Below the pieces are notes generated by a model. The model worked only from the letters and a program-made list of their open reading frames with translations. It was not told where the DNA came from and did no database searches. A DNA stretch of 64,000 nucleotides from Pseudoclavibacter terrae (GTDB taxonomy: Bacteria; Actinomycetota; Actinomycetes; Actinomycetales; Microbacteriaceae): the NCBI RefSeq assembly GCF_008831075.1, contig NZ_WBJX01000002.1, forward strand, positions 62,001 through 126,000, in the 5' to 3' direction. Position numbers and translations under genes: made by a program. Below, piece by piece: positions 52,462-61,435 of the stretch (position 1 is the first letter of the stretch; every line of letters begins with the position of its first letter).

Positions 52462-53624
52462 CCAGGCAGCGCGGGCTCAGCGTCCGCCTCAAGCTCGCCC
52501 TCAGCTATGCCGCCTTCCTCATGATCGCTGGCGCGCTGCTGCTCGCCGTCGTCTACGCGTTCCTGCTCCGCTACGTGCCGGCCGAGGCGATGGCGAGCGA
52601 GTGGACGTTCTTCCCCGGCCGCACCGACCTCGTGCGCGCGTTCGTGCCCGCCGCTGCCTGGGCGCTGCTCTTCCTGCTCGTCTTCGCGCTCGTCGGCGGC
52701 TGGTTCCTCGCCGGGCGGATGCTCGCCCCGCTCACCCGCATCACCTCCGCGACGCGGGCCGCCGCCGCCGGGTCGCTGTCGCACCGCATCCGCCTCGACG
52801 GGAAGAGTGACGAGTTCACCGAGCTGGCCGACAGCTTCGACGCGATGCTCGCGCAGCTCGAGGCGCACGTCGCCCAGCAGCAGCGGTTCGCGGCGAACGC
52901 CTCGCACGAGCTGCGCACACCCCTCGCCATCTCGCAGACGCTCCTCGACGTGGCCCGCAAGGACCCGGACCACGACCACGACGCGGTCCTCGGGCGCCTG
53001 CATTCGGTGAACGCGCGCGCCATCGAGCTGACCGAGGCGCTGCTGGTGCTGAGCCGCACCGAGCACGGCACGTTCGCGACCGAGCACGTCGACCTGTCGC
53101 TCGTCGCCGAGGAGGCCGCCGAGACGCTCCTGCCGCTCGCCGAGAAGCGCGGCGTCGCCATCGAGACGGCGGGGGAGGCCGCGACCACGATCGGCTCGCC
53201 CGCGCTCATCTCCCTGCTCACCACGAACCTGCTGCACAACGCGATCGTGCACAACCTCCCGCAGGGCGGCTCGGTCACCCTCACGACGAGTTCGGCGACG
53301 GATGCGGTGGCGGCGACGAATGCGGCGGCTGGGGCGACGGCTGCGGCTGCGGCTGAGGCTGAAGCTGCGGCGACGCTCGTCGTCGAGAACACGGGCAGTC
53401 CGATCGGCGATGACCTGCTCGCTACCCTGACGGAGCCGTTCCAGCGGGGCGAGCAGCGCGCGCGCAGCGACCACGCCGGTGTCGGGCTTGGGCTGGCGAT
53501 CGTGAAGAGCGTCGTCAAGGCGCACGGCGGGTCCATGCAACTCGCGGCGCGAGACGGCGGCGGGCTGCGGGTGACCGTGCGGCTGCCGCTGGCGGTCGAC
53601 GCCGGGTCGACGGACGGGATTTAG
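52458..53624 (+). CDS. Sensor histidine kinase (VanS/OmpR-type)
   Basis: 388 aa, GTG start overlapping the regulator stop. Two membrane helices (about 12-35 and 60-85) enclose a short outer loop, followed by HAMP, the phosphoacceptor motif FAANASHELRTPL (His) and HATPase boxes with TNLLHNAIVHN and GVGLGLAIVK. An insert of Ala-rich residues (about 280-300, AAGATAAAAAEAEAAATL) lies in the ATP-binding domain and looks like a low-complexity expansion. Cognate to the upstream regulator. Confidence 0.93.
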   Translation: MTRQRGLSVRLKLALSYAAFLMIAGALLLAVVYAFLLRYVPAEAMASEWTFFPGRTDLVRAFVPAAAWALLFLLVFALVGGWFLAGRMLAPLTRITSATRAAAAGSLSHRIRLDGKSDEFTELADSFDAMLAQLEAHVAQQQRFAANASHELRTPLAISQTLLDVARKDPDHDHDAVLGRLHSVNARAIELTEALLVLSRTEHGTFATEHVDLSLVAEEAAETLLPLAEKRGVAIETAGEAATTIGSPALISLLTTNLLHNAIVHNLPQGGSVTLTTSSATDAVAATNAAAGATAAAAAEAEAAATLVVENTGSPIGDDLLATLTEPFQRGEQRARSDHAGVGLGLAIVKSVVKAHGGSMQLAARDGGGLRVTVRLPLAVDAGSTDGI

Positions 53625-53805
53625 GTCATGCTGGGGCTTTGTTTCGCGGTCGCGGAGGGGCTGTGCTGACTTTCGATGCGCGTGATGGGTTTTTACCCAC
53701 CACCCTCCGCCGAAAGCCCGCACGGGCGTCCACGAAACCCATCAGTGGTACGGAAACCCATCACGCTGCCGCCTCAGGTGCTGAGCTCGTTGTGCCGCAC
53801 TCGAT
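53625..53805. repeat. Intergenic repeats TGATGGGTTT between convergent genes
   Basis: Two arms GCGTGATGGGTTT (53680-53692) and AAACCCATCACGC (53754-53766) form a 13-bp inverted repeat, with a third copy AAACCCATCA at 53735-53744. It lies between convergent kinase and vanZ-like genes and could serve as a shared terminator or be a dispersed repeat. Confidence 0.65.
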
Positions 53806-54309
53806 CTAGCTGAACGCCGAGCGACGCACGCTCGGCGCGACGACCGCGGCACCGATCAGGGCGCCGACGGTGTTCGCGATGATGTCGCTCGTGTCGAAGC
53901 TGCCGACGGCGAGCGCGAACTGCGTCGTCTCCATGGCGAGGCTCGCGAACCCGGCCGCGAAGAACGTCTTCGGGCCCGGCGCGCGACGCCACAGGTAGCC
54001 CGTGCAGAGCCCGAACGGGATGAAGACGGCGACGTTCGCGAGCACCTCGAGCGGGAGGCTCGCCGCGTACCCCTCACTGGCAACGAACGGGATGAGCTTG
54101 AGTGCCCGCATCTCACCCCATCCGACGAACGGGGCCTCGAGCTTCCACACGATGAGCCACGTGAGCAGCACCAGGTACGCGAGGAAGAGCACGGCCACGA
54201 GGAAGCGCGGCGCGCGGGACGTCCGATGGGTCTGCGGCACGCGCCGAGCGTCGACGAAGGGACCGGTCGTCGGGAGTTCGAGGGTCTGGTCTGCGCGGCT
54301 GTAGCTCAT
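53806..54309 (-). CDS. VanZ-like membrane protein
   Basis: 167 aa from the ATG at 54309. Four hydrophobic helices, with VanZ landmarks: TWLIVWKLEAPFV-like first loop, NVAVFIPFG, AMETTQFALAVGSFDTSDIIANTVGALIG in two runs (E-x2-Q and D-x3-N-x3-G). VanZ proteins lower susceptibility to glycopeptides such as teicoplanin by an unclear route. It completes a van-like cluster with vanY and the two-component genes. Confidence 0.9.
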   Translation of the reverse strand: MSYSRADQTLELPTTGPFVDARRVPQTHRTSRAPRFLVAVLFLAYLVLLTWLIVWKLEAPFVGWGEMRALKLIPFVASEGYAASLPLEVLANVAVFIPFGLCTGYLWRRAPGPKTFFAAGFASLAMETTQFALAVGSFDTSDIIANTVGALIGAAVVAPSVRRSAFS

Positions 54310-54437
54310 TGCTACAGCCTCTCGAGGGGCGTGTTGCGGTGGCGTATGCGGGTTTCGATACGCGGACGATACCCGCCGGGTCGGCGGATTCCACAGGCGC
54401 CGGGCCGAGTTCGCCATTCGTGAGAGACTTCCGGCTT

Positions 54438-55958
54438 GTGACTTCCGCAAGCGCATCCGAGAACAGCACTCCGCATGAGGCCGCGCGCGAACCGCAGGCC
54501 GTCGCCGGCCAGAAGAGCGACGCGCAGCACCTGCAGCGTTCGCTGACGCCGCGGCAGCTCGCGATGATGGGCCTCGGCGGGGCGATCGGCGCGGGCCTCT
54601 TCGTCGGCTCAGGGCAGGCGATCGCGGTCGCCGGCCCTGCCGTGATCGTGTCGTACGCGGTTGCCGGCCTGCTCGTCATCCTCGTGCTGTTCATGCTCGC
54701 GGAGATGGCCGCCGCCGACCCGCAGAGCGGCGCCTTCTCCGTGTACGCCGCGAAGGCCTTCGGCGCCACCGCGGGTGCGACGCTCGGCTGGTTCTACTGG
54801 ATGCAGCTCGTCATCGTCATCGCCGCCGAAGCCACCGGCGCCGCCGCCATCGTCGCCGCCTGGACGCCCGGCGTCCCGCAGGGTGTCTGGGCGCTCGCCT
54901 TCATGGTGGCCTTCACGCTCATCAACCTCCTCGGCGTGCGCCGCTACGGCTCCTTCGAGTTCTGGTTCGCGGTGCTCAAAGTCGCGGCCATCATCGGCTT
55001 CCTCGCCCTCGGCGTCGCCCTCCTCTTCGGGCTCATCCCCGACGTGCCCTCACCCGGCCTGTCGAACCTCGTCGCACACGACGGCTTCGCGCCGACCGGC
55101 ATCCTCGGCATCTCCGCCGCCCTCCTCATCGTCATGTTCAGCTTCGGCGGCACCGAGCTCACCGCGATCGCCGCCGCCGAGACCCGCGACCCCGCCACGA
55201 GCATCCGCCGCGCCGTGCGCAGCGTGCTGTGGCGCATCCTGCTCTTCTACATCGGCTCCGTGTTCGTGATCGTCGCCGCCCTGCCGTGGATGGATCCCGC
55301 CGTCGTCGCCGGCCCGTTCGCCGCCGTGCTCGCCCTCACGAACATCCCCGGCGTCGACCTCATCATGTCGGCGATCATCGTCATCGCCCTGCTCTCGGCG
55401 CTCAACGCCAACCTCTACGGCGCCTCTCGCATGGTCTACTCGCTGTCCGAGCGCCGCTTCGCGCCACGCGGCATGCAGCGCCTCGCCCGCAACGGCACGC
55501 CCACCGTGGCCGTGCTCGTCTCCGTCGGGGTCGGCTTCCTCACCGTCATCTTCAACTTCCTCGCGCCAGACGCCGTCCTGCCGACACTCCTCAACATCGT
55601 CGGCTCGACCCTCATCGTGCTGTGGGCGACGGTCACCGCCTCCCAGCTCGTGCTGCGGCGGCGAGCGGATGCGCGCGGCGAGACCCTCACGGCCCGCATG
55701 CCCGGCTTCCCCTGGCTGAGCATCCTCGCCGCACTGATCCTCATCGTGATCGTCGTGCTGACCATGCTCAACGAGGGCTCGAGGGAGCAGCTGCTCGCGA
55801 CCCTCGGCATGACCGCCGTCATCGCTGTCGCCTGCGCGCTCACCAACCGGCACCTGCGCAGGCAGGGCGTCGACCCCGTGCAGCTGCTGCGCGGCGAGGT
55901 GAACGAGGGGACGCTTGGATCCGCGCCAACCGAGTCGGGTGGCGCGCAGAAGATCTAG
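54438..55958 (+). CDS. APC-superfamily amino acid permease
   Basis: 506 aa with a GTG start. About twelve helices. The helix-1 signature is GLGGAIGAGLFVGSG, and FGGTELTAIAAAETRDP follows helix 6, matching the amino acid transporter (AAT/GABA permease-like) family. Imports amino acids by proton symport. It is divergent from the VanZ-like gene and stands alone. Confidence 0.92.
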   Translation: MTSASASENSTPHEAAREPQAVAGQKSDAQHLQRSLTPRQLAMMGLGGAIGAGLFVGSGQAIAVAGPAVIVSYAVAGLLVILVLFMLAEMAAADPQSGAFSVYAAKAFGATAGATLGWFYWMQLVIVIAAEATGAAAIVAAWTPGVPQGVWALAFMVAFTLINLLGVRRYGSFEFWFAVLKVAAIIGFLALGVALLFGLIPDVPSPGLSNLVAHDGFAPTGILGISAALLIVMFSFGGTELTAIAAAETRDPATSIRRAVRSVLWRILLFYIGSVFVIVAALPWMDPAVVAGPFAAVLALTNIPGVDLIMSAIIVIALLSALNANLYGASRMVYSLSERRFAPRGMQRLARNGTPTVAVLVSVGVGFLTVIFNFLAPDAVLPTLLNIVGSTLIVLWATVTASQLVLRRRADARGETLTARMPGFPWLSILAALILIVIVVLTMLNEGSREQLLATLGMTAVIAVACALTNRHLRRQGVDPVQLLRGEVNEGTLGSAPTESGGAQKI

Positions 55959-56139
55959 GTGGAGGGAATCTCCGTGCCGATCCGCCAGGTCGTTCGAAAC
56001 GGTCTCTCGGAAGTGTGAATTCTCGGTTCCGGTCAGATCTGGGGATGAATCCCGAGGTTGGTGGTCTGGAAGCAAGCGTGTCGGAGAAAGTTATCCTCGG
56101 CTCTGCAGAATGTCGGTGGTCGTCCGTAGCGTTGGGGAC

Positions 56140-57723
56140 ATGCAACAGCACCGCGAGCACGACCTTCCGGACCCGGGGTTTGACCCTGCGGATCCGGCGT
56201 CGGTTGCGGCGCGGCGGGCGGAGATCCTCGCGTTGGAGGAGCGGGCGGCGGCGATGATCGCGAGCGGCGCTGCGTTGCAGTTGCGGGCGCATGCGGCGGC
56301 GTACGACTTCGGCCACGCGTTGGACGTTGCTGAGGGGTGCGCGGAGTCGGCGATGCACGTGCGGTCCATCGCGAACGAGGTGGCGCTGGTCATGCAGGTG
56401 TCGTGCGGGGTGGCTCAGGGGCAGCTGGCGCTCTCCTCGAAAGCGCAGCAGGACTTCCCTGCTCTGGCGGTCGCGTTGGACGAGAACGTCGTGACGCCCG
56501 CGCAAGTGCACAAGCTCGTCGAGGTGGGGTTCAAAGTGAACCACGAGGACCCGGTCGAGCAGGCCGAGCGGCGGGCGCTGTTCGTGGAGGTGATGCTCGA
56601 GCGCGTGCGCCGGGAACCTCTGCCGCCGCAGGCGTTGCGGAAGGCCGCGGAGCGGGTCGCGGAGGAGCTGACCGGTGAGTCCATCGATCAACGGCACGCG
56701 CGGGCGAGGCGGCAACGCCGCGCAACGGTCGAAGATCTTGGCGACGGGATGAGCATCATCCGGGTCACAACCGACACGTTCGTCGCGCACGCGATCCGGG
56801 ACCGGGTGCGGAAGCAGGCGCTCGCGATCATCAAGGCGAGGCAGAAGCCCGGAGACCAAGACGGCTCGGGGTCGGCAAGTTCCGCGCCCGAATCCGCGAG
56901 TGCGTTCGGGGCCGCCGTCGACCACGCTCGCGCAGGCGATGACCCTGCCCTTGCGTCTGAGCTGAAGAGTGGTGTCGACAGCGGGGCGAAGAGTGCCGCG
57001 GCCCTGGACGAGCGGAGTCTGAACGAGGTCATGTCCGACGTCGTCGCCGACATGCTCCTCACCAGTGACCCGATGGGCAACTCCGCGGCCGCTGGTATCC
57101 AGGCGAACGTGCAGCTCTCGATCCCGATCACGACCGTCCTCGCCGACACCCCCGGGGCCGGACAGGCGCCGGCGCTGCTCGACGGGATGACGCCAATGCC
57201 GATCGAGGACGCGAAGCGCCTCGCCGCGACCGCACCAGCCTTCATCCGCGTGCTCACGCATCCCATCACCGGGGCCGTGCAGGCCGTTGACTCCTATAAG
57301 CCGACCGCGGCGATGCGCGCGTTCCTGCAGGCCCGCGACGTCCACTGCCGCTTCATCGGCTGCCGACAACCCGCGGTGAGGTGCGAGCTCGACCACACCG
57401 AGGACTACCAGCACGGCGGCAAGACCGCGGTCTGGAACCTCAGCGACTTCTGCAAGAACCACCACATCGTCAAACACCACACCGCCTGGAAAGTGCGACA
57501 ACTCGGTGGCGGCGTCCTCGAATGGACCACACCAAGCGGCAAGATCTACATCAGCAGCCCCGAACCACACGGGGTGGTCTTCAGACCAAGCGACCAACTC
57601 TTCAGACCGACGGACATGCCCAGGAGAGGCGAGCCCGTTCATTCGGAGCGACGCGAACGCGCGCGTCCCGCCAGCGACGGTCCCTCGACGCGGCAGGACG
57701 ACACCACCCGTCCGCCCTTCTAG
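56140..57723 (+). CDS. DUF222/13E12-type HNH endonuclease protein
   Basis: About 527 aa. The large helical DUF222 domain (about 20-350) is followed by an HNH nuclease: CRFIGCRQPAVRCELDHTEDY, then NLSDFCKNHHIVKHH, with the conserved CxxxxC, H and N/H residues. The gene family is abundant in actinobacteria and its role is not settled (mobile or repair-associated). The ATG at 56110 is an alternative start. It ends a few bases before a hexanucleotide repeat array. Confidence 0.88.
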   Translation: MQQHREHDLPDPGFDPADPASVAARRAEILALEERAAAMIASGAALQLRAHAAAYDFGHALDVAEGCAESAMHVRSIANEVALVMQVSCGVAQGQLALSSKAQQDFPALAVALDENVVTPAQVHKLVEVGFKVNHEDPVEQAERRALFVEVMLERVRREPLPPQALRKAAERVAEELTGESIDQRHARARRQRRATVEDLGDGMSIIRVTTDTFVAHAIRDRVRKQALAIIKARQKPGDQDGSGSASSAPESASAFGAAVDHARAGDDPALASELKSGVDSGAKSAAALDERSLNEVMSDVVADMLLTSDPMGNSAAAGIQANVQLSIPITTVLADTPGAGQAPALLDGMTPMPIEDAKRLAATAPAFIRVLTHPITGAVQAVDSYKPTAAMRAFLQARDVHCRFIGCRQPAVRCELDHTEDYQHGGKTAVWNLSDFCKNHHIVKHHTAWKVRQLGGGVLEWTTPSGKIYISSPEPHGVVFRPSDQLFRPTDMPRRGEPVHSERRERARPASDGPSTRQDDTTRPPF

Positions 57724-58105
57724 TTCAAACACCGACGACAGCCCCGGCGCAGCAGTTGCTCTTCCTGTTGTCGCTGATGCTGATGCTGATGCTGATGCCG
57801 CTGCCGCTGCCGCTGATGCTGATGCTGATGCTGATGCTGATGCCGATGCCGATGCCGATGCCGATGCTGCTGCTCCTGCGCGAGTTCGTTCAGCCCATTG
57901 TCGGAGCGGGTGATGGCTTCAAGTGCGGCGCTGCGCGGTTCGCGCGCACCTGGCGCCAGGCACCGAACTCTCGGCCGCTCGGCCGCTCGGCCGCACGGGC
58001 GTGCGGGCGTGCTGGCCTGCGAGCAACCGAGGTCCGGAGCACGCGGACACGCGGTCTCGCCTGCGCGCAAGGGCCGCCGCCGGGACTAGCCGGGACTAAC
58101 GGGGG
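57724..58105. repeat. GATGCT/GATGCC hexanucleotide repeat region
   Basis: There is no supported gene in 382 bases. From about 57771 to 57875 runs a degenerate array of GATGCT, GATGCC and GCTGCC units, interrupted by CCGCTG blocks. In one frame it would encode repeated Asp-Ala. The rest, up to the two-component operon, holds short GC-rich inverted pieces such as GGCCGCTCGGCCGCTCGG at 57972. Confidence 0.75.
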
Positions 58106-58732
58106 CTAGCGGAGAACGCCGCGCGCCCTCGCCTCGGAAACCGCCGCCGTGCGCGACGTCACGCCGAGCTTCGTGAAGACGTGCGCGAGATGCGACTTCA
58201 CCGTCGTCTCCGTGACGAACAGGGCTGCGGCGACCTCCGTGTTGGAGCGGCCGGCCGCGACGAGCTCGAGCACCTCGATCTCCCGCGGCGACAGACTCTG
58301 CTGCGGCGCCCGCAGCCGATCCATGAGGCGCGACGCGATCGGCGGGGCCAACGCACTCACGCCTCCCGCCGCCGCGCGCACCGCAGCGAGCAGCTCGTGC
58401 GGGGGCGCATCCTTCAACAGGTACCCGCTGGCACCGGCCTCGACAGCACCGAGGATGTCACCATCCGAGTCGTAGTTCGTCACCACGAGCACGTGCGGGG
58501 GAGTCGTCAGGGCGCGGATGCGCTTCGTCGCCGAAGCCCCCGTCTCGTTCTCGCGTGCCCCGAACTGCAGGTCCATGAGCACCAGGTCCGGCCGCGTGTC
58601 CGCCGCGGCGCGCACTGCCTCCTCCGCGGTCGAAGCCTCAGCGACGACCTCGATGTCGGACTCGCCGCCGAGCAGAGCCCTGAGGCCGGCCCGGACCACA
58701 GGATGGTCGTCGGCGATGACGAGACGGATCAT
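58106..58732 (-). CDS. Response regulator, NarL/LuxR family
   Basis: 208 aa. Receiver: IADDHP, phospho-Asp in DLVLMDLQFG (about D54), Lys in LLKDAPP. LuxR helix-turn-helix: LSPREIEVLELVAAGRSN, TVKSHLAHVFTKLGV. It overlaps its kinase gene by ATGA (58729-58732). It likely activates the adjacent ABC exporter encoded divergently. Confidence 0.94.
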   Translation of the reverse strand: MIRLVIADDHPVVRAGLRALLGGESDIEVVAEASTAEEAVRAAADTRPDLVLMDLQFGARENETGASATKRIRALTTPPHVLVVTNYDSDGDILGAVEAGASGYLLKDAPPHELLAAVRAAAGGVSALAPPIASRLMDRLRAPQQSLSPREIEVLELVAAGRSNTEVAAALFVTETTVKSHLAHVFTKLGVTSRTAAVSEARARGVLR

Positions 58733-59961
58733 GCGGCGACCTCGCGGGGGAGCGTGACGGTCAGGGTCGTGCCCCGGCCCGCCGTGGACGCCACCGCCAG
58801 AGTGCCGCCCAGCTGCTGCACGCGGTCGCGGGTCGCGACGAGACCGAACGAATCAGGGCTCGGGCGCGCCGACCTCGACGCCGCATCCGCATCGAACCCC
58901 TGGCCGTCGTCGGCGATCGTGAACACCAGGCCGGCATCCGTCTCGTCGAGCGTGATCGTCGCGCGGCGAGCACCAGCATGCTGGGTGACATTCGCGAGCG
59001 CACCCTGGGCGATGCGCAACAGCGCAGTCTGCACGGGCATCGGCAGCGGGTGGGCGCTCGCCCGCACGTCGACACGCAGACCGTGCGCCGCGGTCGTCGC
59101 CTCGGCGAGCCGACGGAGCGCCTGCTCCAGGTCGGCACCGTCGAGGTCCGGCGGCGAGAGCTCGCGGATGAAGCGCCGCGTCTCCGCAAGATCGGCCGAG
59201 GCGGTGTCCCGGGCGAGACGAACGTGCCCGACGCCGGGCCCCTCCGGGTCCGCGCGCTCGGCGGCGTGCAGGAGCATCTGGATGCTTGCCAGCCCCTGCG
59301 CGACCGTGTCGTGGATCTCGCGGGCAAGCCGCGCCCGCTCCGCGAGCGTCCCCGCCTCCCGCTCCGTCGCGACCAGGTGGGCCTGCGTCTCGAGCAGCTC
59401 CCGCATCAGCGCCTCCCGCTCCCTCGCCTCCTTCGCGAGCGCCGCGTAGCCGAGCCCGATGAGCACGGCGACACCGGCCCCGATGCACGGGCCGATGACC
59501 CCAGCCACCGACCAGCCCTCATGCACGCCGAGACCGATGACCGCGACGGCGGTCATCGCGGCGACGGCGAGCATCCCGGCACGCCGACCGAGCAGGTGCA
59601 GGACCACGAAGAACAGCGGGAAGACGAGGTACGCGGCCTCCCGGGACAGCCAGAGGAGCAGCATCCACTCGAGCGTCAGCGCGGTCAGCCACAGCAGACG
59701 CCGACGCTCGACGCGAGCGCCGGGCTCGAAACGAGCTACCGGCACGACGCGGGTGCCCGGCCCGGCGCCGGCACGGGAGCCCGCGACGATCCCGAGGGCG
59801 TACGTCGCACCGAACAGCGCAACCGCGCCGAGCACGACTGCCGTGTTCGGTTCGGGCGTCAGGAGTGCCCGAGCCGCGACGAGCGCGAGCAGGCCGAACA
59901 GCAGCACGTGGAGCCCCGTGCGCAACCCCACGAAGACAGGGGTGAGCGCGGAGGGGGACAT
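58729..59961 (-). CDS. Sensor histidine kinase, HisKA_3 type
   Basis: 410 aa from the ATG at 59961. Six or more membrane helices (about 12-200) precede the phosphoacceptor helix RARLAREIHDTVAQGLA (His about 231) and an HATPase domain with LANVTQHAGARR and DDGQGFD. It is a NarL-type partner of the overlapping regulator. It resembles bacitracin/cell-wall-stress sensors that sit beside ABC exporters. The divergent exporter starts 167 bases away. Confidence 0.93.
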   Translation of the reverse strand: MSPSALTPVFVGLRTGLHVLLFGLLALVAARALLTPEPNTAVVLGAVALFGATYALGIVAGSRAGAGPGTRVVPVARFEPGARVERRRLLWLTALTLEWMLLLWLSREAAYLVFPLFFVVLHLLGRRAGMLAVAAMTAVAVIGLGVHEGWSVAGVIGPCIGAGVAVLIGLGYAALAKEAREREALMRELLETQAHLVATEREAGTLAERARLAREIHDTVAQGLASIQMLLHAAERADPEGPGVGHVRLARDTASADLAETRRFIRELSPPDLDGADLEQALRRLAEATTAAHGLRVDVRASAHPLPMPVQTALLRIAQGALANVTQHAGARRATITLDETDAGLVFTIADDGQGFDADAASRSARPSPDSFGLVATRDRVQQLGGTLAVASTAGRGTTLTVTLPREVAA

Positions 59962-60127
59962 GCCGCTCAGCCTAGACACGAGCGGGAGCGCCGGCATCCT
60001 TCGAAAGTTGGACGGAACGCTCCGCCGTGTGGAGCGGAAGGGCCGTGCCGACGGCCGATGCCCGCCCCCGGCACTCAGCGGGAGGGTTGCCTGAGTCGCC
60101 GCAACCGGCGACGGGAAAGGACCCCCC

Positions 60128-61435
60128 ATGTTCGTCGCCCTCCGCGACCTCCGCTTCGCACGCGGCCGATTCCTGCTTATCGGCGCCGTCGTGACACTCA
60201 TCACCGTGCTCGTCGGATTCCTCAGCGGCCTCACCGGCGGCCTCGCCACCCAGAACATCTCGGGCATCCTCGCCCTTCCCGCCGACCGGCTCGCGTTCAC
60301 CGTGCCGAGCGGTGACGACGCCCCGAGCTTCTCGACGTCGTCGCCCACCCGAGACCAGGCCGACACGATCGCCGCCATGCAGGGGGTGACTCGGGTCGAC
60401 CCGCTCGGGATCAGCCAGCTCCGCGCGGAGAGCCCGACCACGGGCGCCGCAGTCGCCGTCTTCGGCGTCCCCACAGACTTCAGCATGTCCGGGCCCGCGG
60501 AGGGCGACACCACCGGCAGCTCCGCACTCTCGGACGGCACGAAGACCTTCTCCGCACCCGAGGAGGGCACGAACGCCAGCTCCCCATCCTCGGACGGCAC
60601 GAACACCACCTCCGAGCCGACACCCGGCACGAAGACCTTCTCCGCACCCGCGGAGGGCACGAACGCCAGCTCACCATCCTCGGACGGCACGAACACCATC
60701 TCCGAGCCGGCACCCGGCACGAACGCCCTCTCCGCGCCCTCGGAGGGCACGATCGCCCTCTCGGCGACGGCGGCAGCAGACCTCGACGCGGGCGTGGGGG
60801 ACGAGGTGACGATCGCCGGCACGTCCTTCCGGGTCGAGACCGTCGGCCCCGACGCCTGGTACAGCCACACCCCCGTCGTCGAAGTCGGCATCACCGACTG
60901 GCGCGAAATCGCCGAGGCGACCGGGTCGCCCGACGCCTTCGCCACCGTGCTCGCCATCTCCGGCAACCCCGACTGGGGTGCCGTGGATGCGGAGGCCGGC
61001 GTCGTCTCGGAGACCCTGGTCGGGTCCCTCACCGCTCTCTCCGCGTTCCGTTCCGAAGTGGGGTCTCTGCTGCTCATGGTGGCCATGCTCTTCGGCATCT
61101 CCGGCCTCGTGATCGGCGCGTTCTTCACCGTCTGGACGATGCAGCGCCAGGGCGACGTCGCGGTCCTCAAGGCGCTCGGCGCGAGCACACGGTCCTTGGC
61201 TCGGGATGCGCTCGGGCAGGCGCTCCTCGTGCTGCTCGTCGGCATCGGCACCGGAATCGGGCTCGTCGCGATCCTCGGCGCCCTCGCGGGCCAGGCGCTC
61301 CCGTTCCTGATCAGCCCCCTCACGACCCTCGTTCCCGGCGCGATCATGATCGCGCTCGGCCTCGCGGGCGCAGCGTTCGCGCTGCGATCCGTCACCTCAG
61401 CAGACCCGCTCACCGCCCTCGGAGGCAACCGATGA
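60128..61435 (+). CDS. ABC exporter permease (MacB/FtsX type) with decapeptide repeats
   Basis: 435 aa. The N-terminal helix (about 17-40) is followed by an extracytoplasmic domain and three C-terminal helices (about 310-430) with GAFFTVWTMQRQGDVAVLKALGAS, the FtsX signature. The ATG follows GGAAAGGA. The outer domain contains about nine copies of a ten-residue unit such as GTKTFSAPEE or GTNASSPSSD (residues about 125-214). The gene overlaps the ATPase by ATGA. The substrate is probably a lipid or antimicrobial compound. Confidence 0.9.
   Translation: MFVALRDLRFARGRFLLIGAVVTLITVLVGFLSGLTGGLATQNISGILALPADRLAFTVPSGDDAPSFSTSSPTRDQADTIAAMQGVTRVDPLGISQLRAESPTTGAAVAVFGVPTDFSMSGPAEGDTTGSSALSDGTKTFSAPEEGTNASSPSSDGTNTTSEPTPGTKTFSAPAEGTNASSPSSDGTNTISEPAPGTNALSAPSEGTIALSATAAADLDAGVGDEVTIAGTSFRVETVGPDAWYSHTPVVEVGITDWREIAEATGSPDAFATVLAISGNPDWGAVDAEAGVVSETLVGSLTALSAFRSEVGSLLLMVAMLFGISGLVIGAFFTVWTMQRQGDVAVLKALGASTRSLARDALGQALLVLLVGIGTGIGLVAILGALAGQALPFLISPLTTLVPGAIMIALGLAGAAFALRSVTSADPLTALGGNR
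60501..60770 (+). repeat. Nine tandem 30-bp coding repeats
   Basis: Nine consecutive 30-base units, most containing GG(A/C)GGGCACGA or similar near the start. A 90-base higher-order period is seen: units starting 60531, 60561, 60591 recur at 60621, 60651, 60681 nearly unchanged. Frame is kept throughout. Recent slippage or unequal crossing-over is likely. Confidence 0.85.

Noticed and set aside
57506-57913. Protein with a long Asp-Ala repeat
   Set aside because: The frame overlaps the HNH domain in another frame and is open only because of the repeat and GC bias. There is no start signal.
60501-60770. CRISPR-like direct repeats
   Set aside because: The units are adjacent without spacers, keep the reading frame and encode similar decapeptides inside an ABC permease. 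No cas gene is present anywhere in the window.
59962-61428. N-terminal extension of the kinase frame antisense to the ABC permease
   Set aside because: The frame stays open by GC bias. The kinase has a good start at 59961 with a membrane helix right after, and the opposite strand holds the permease.
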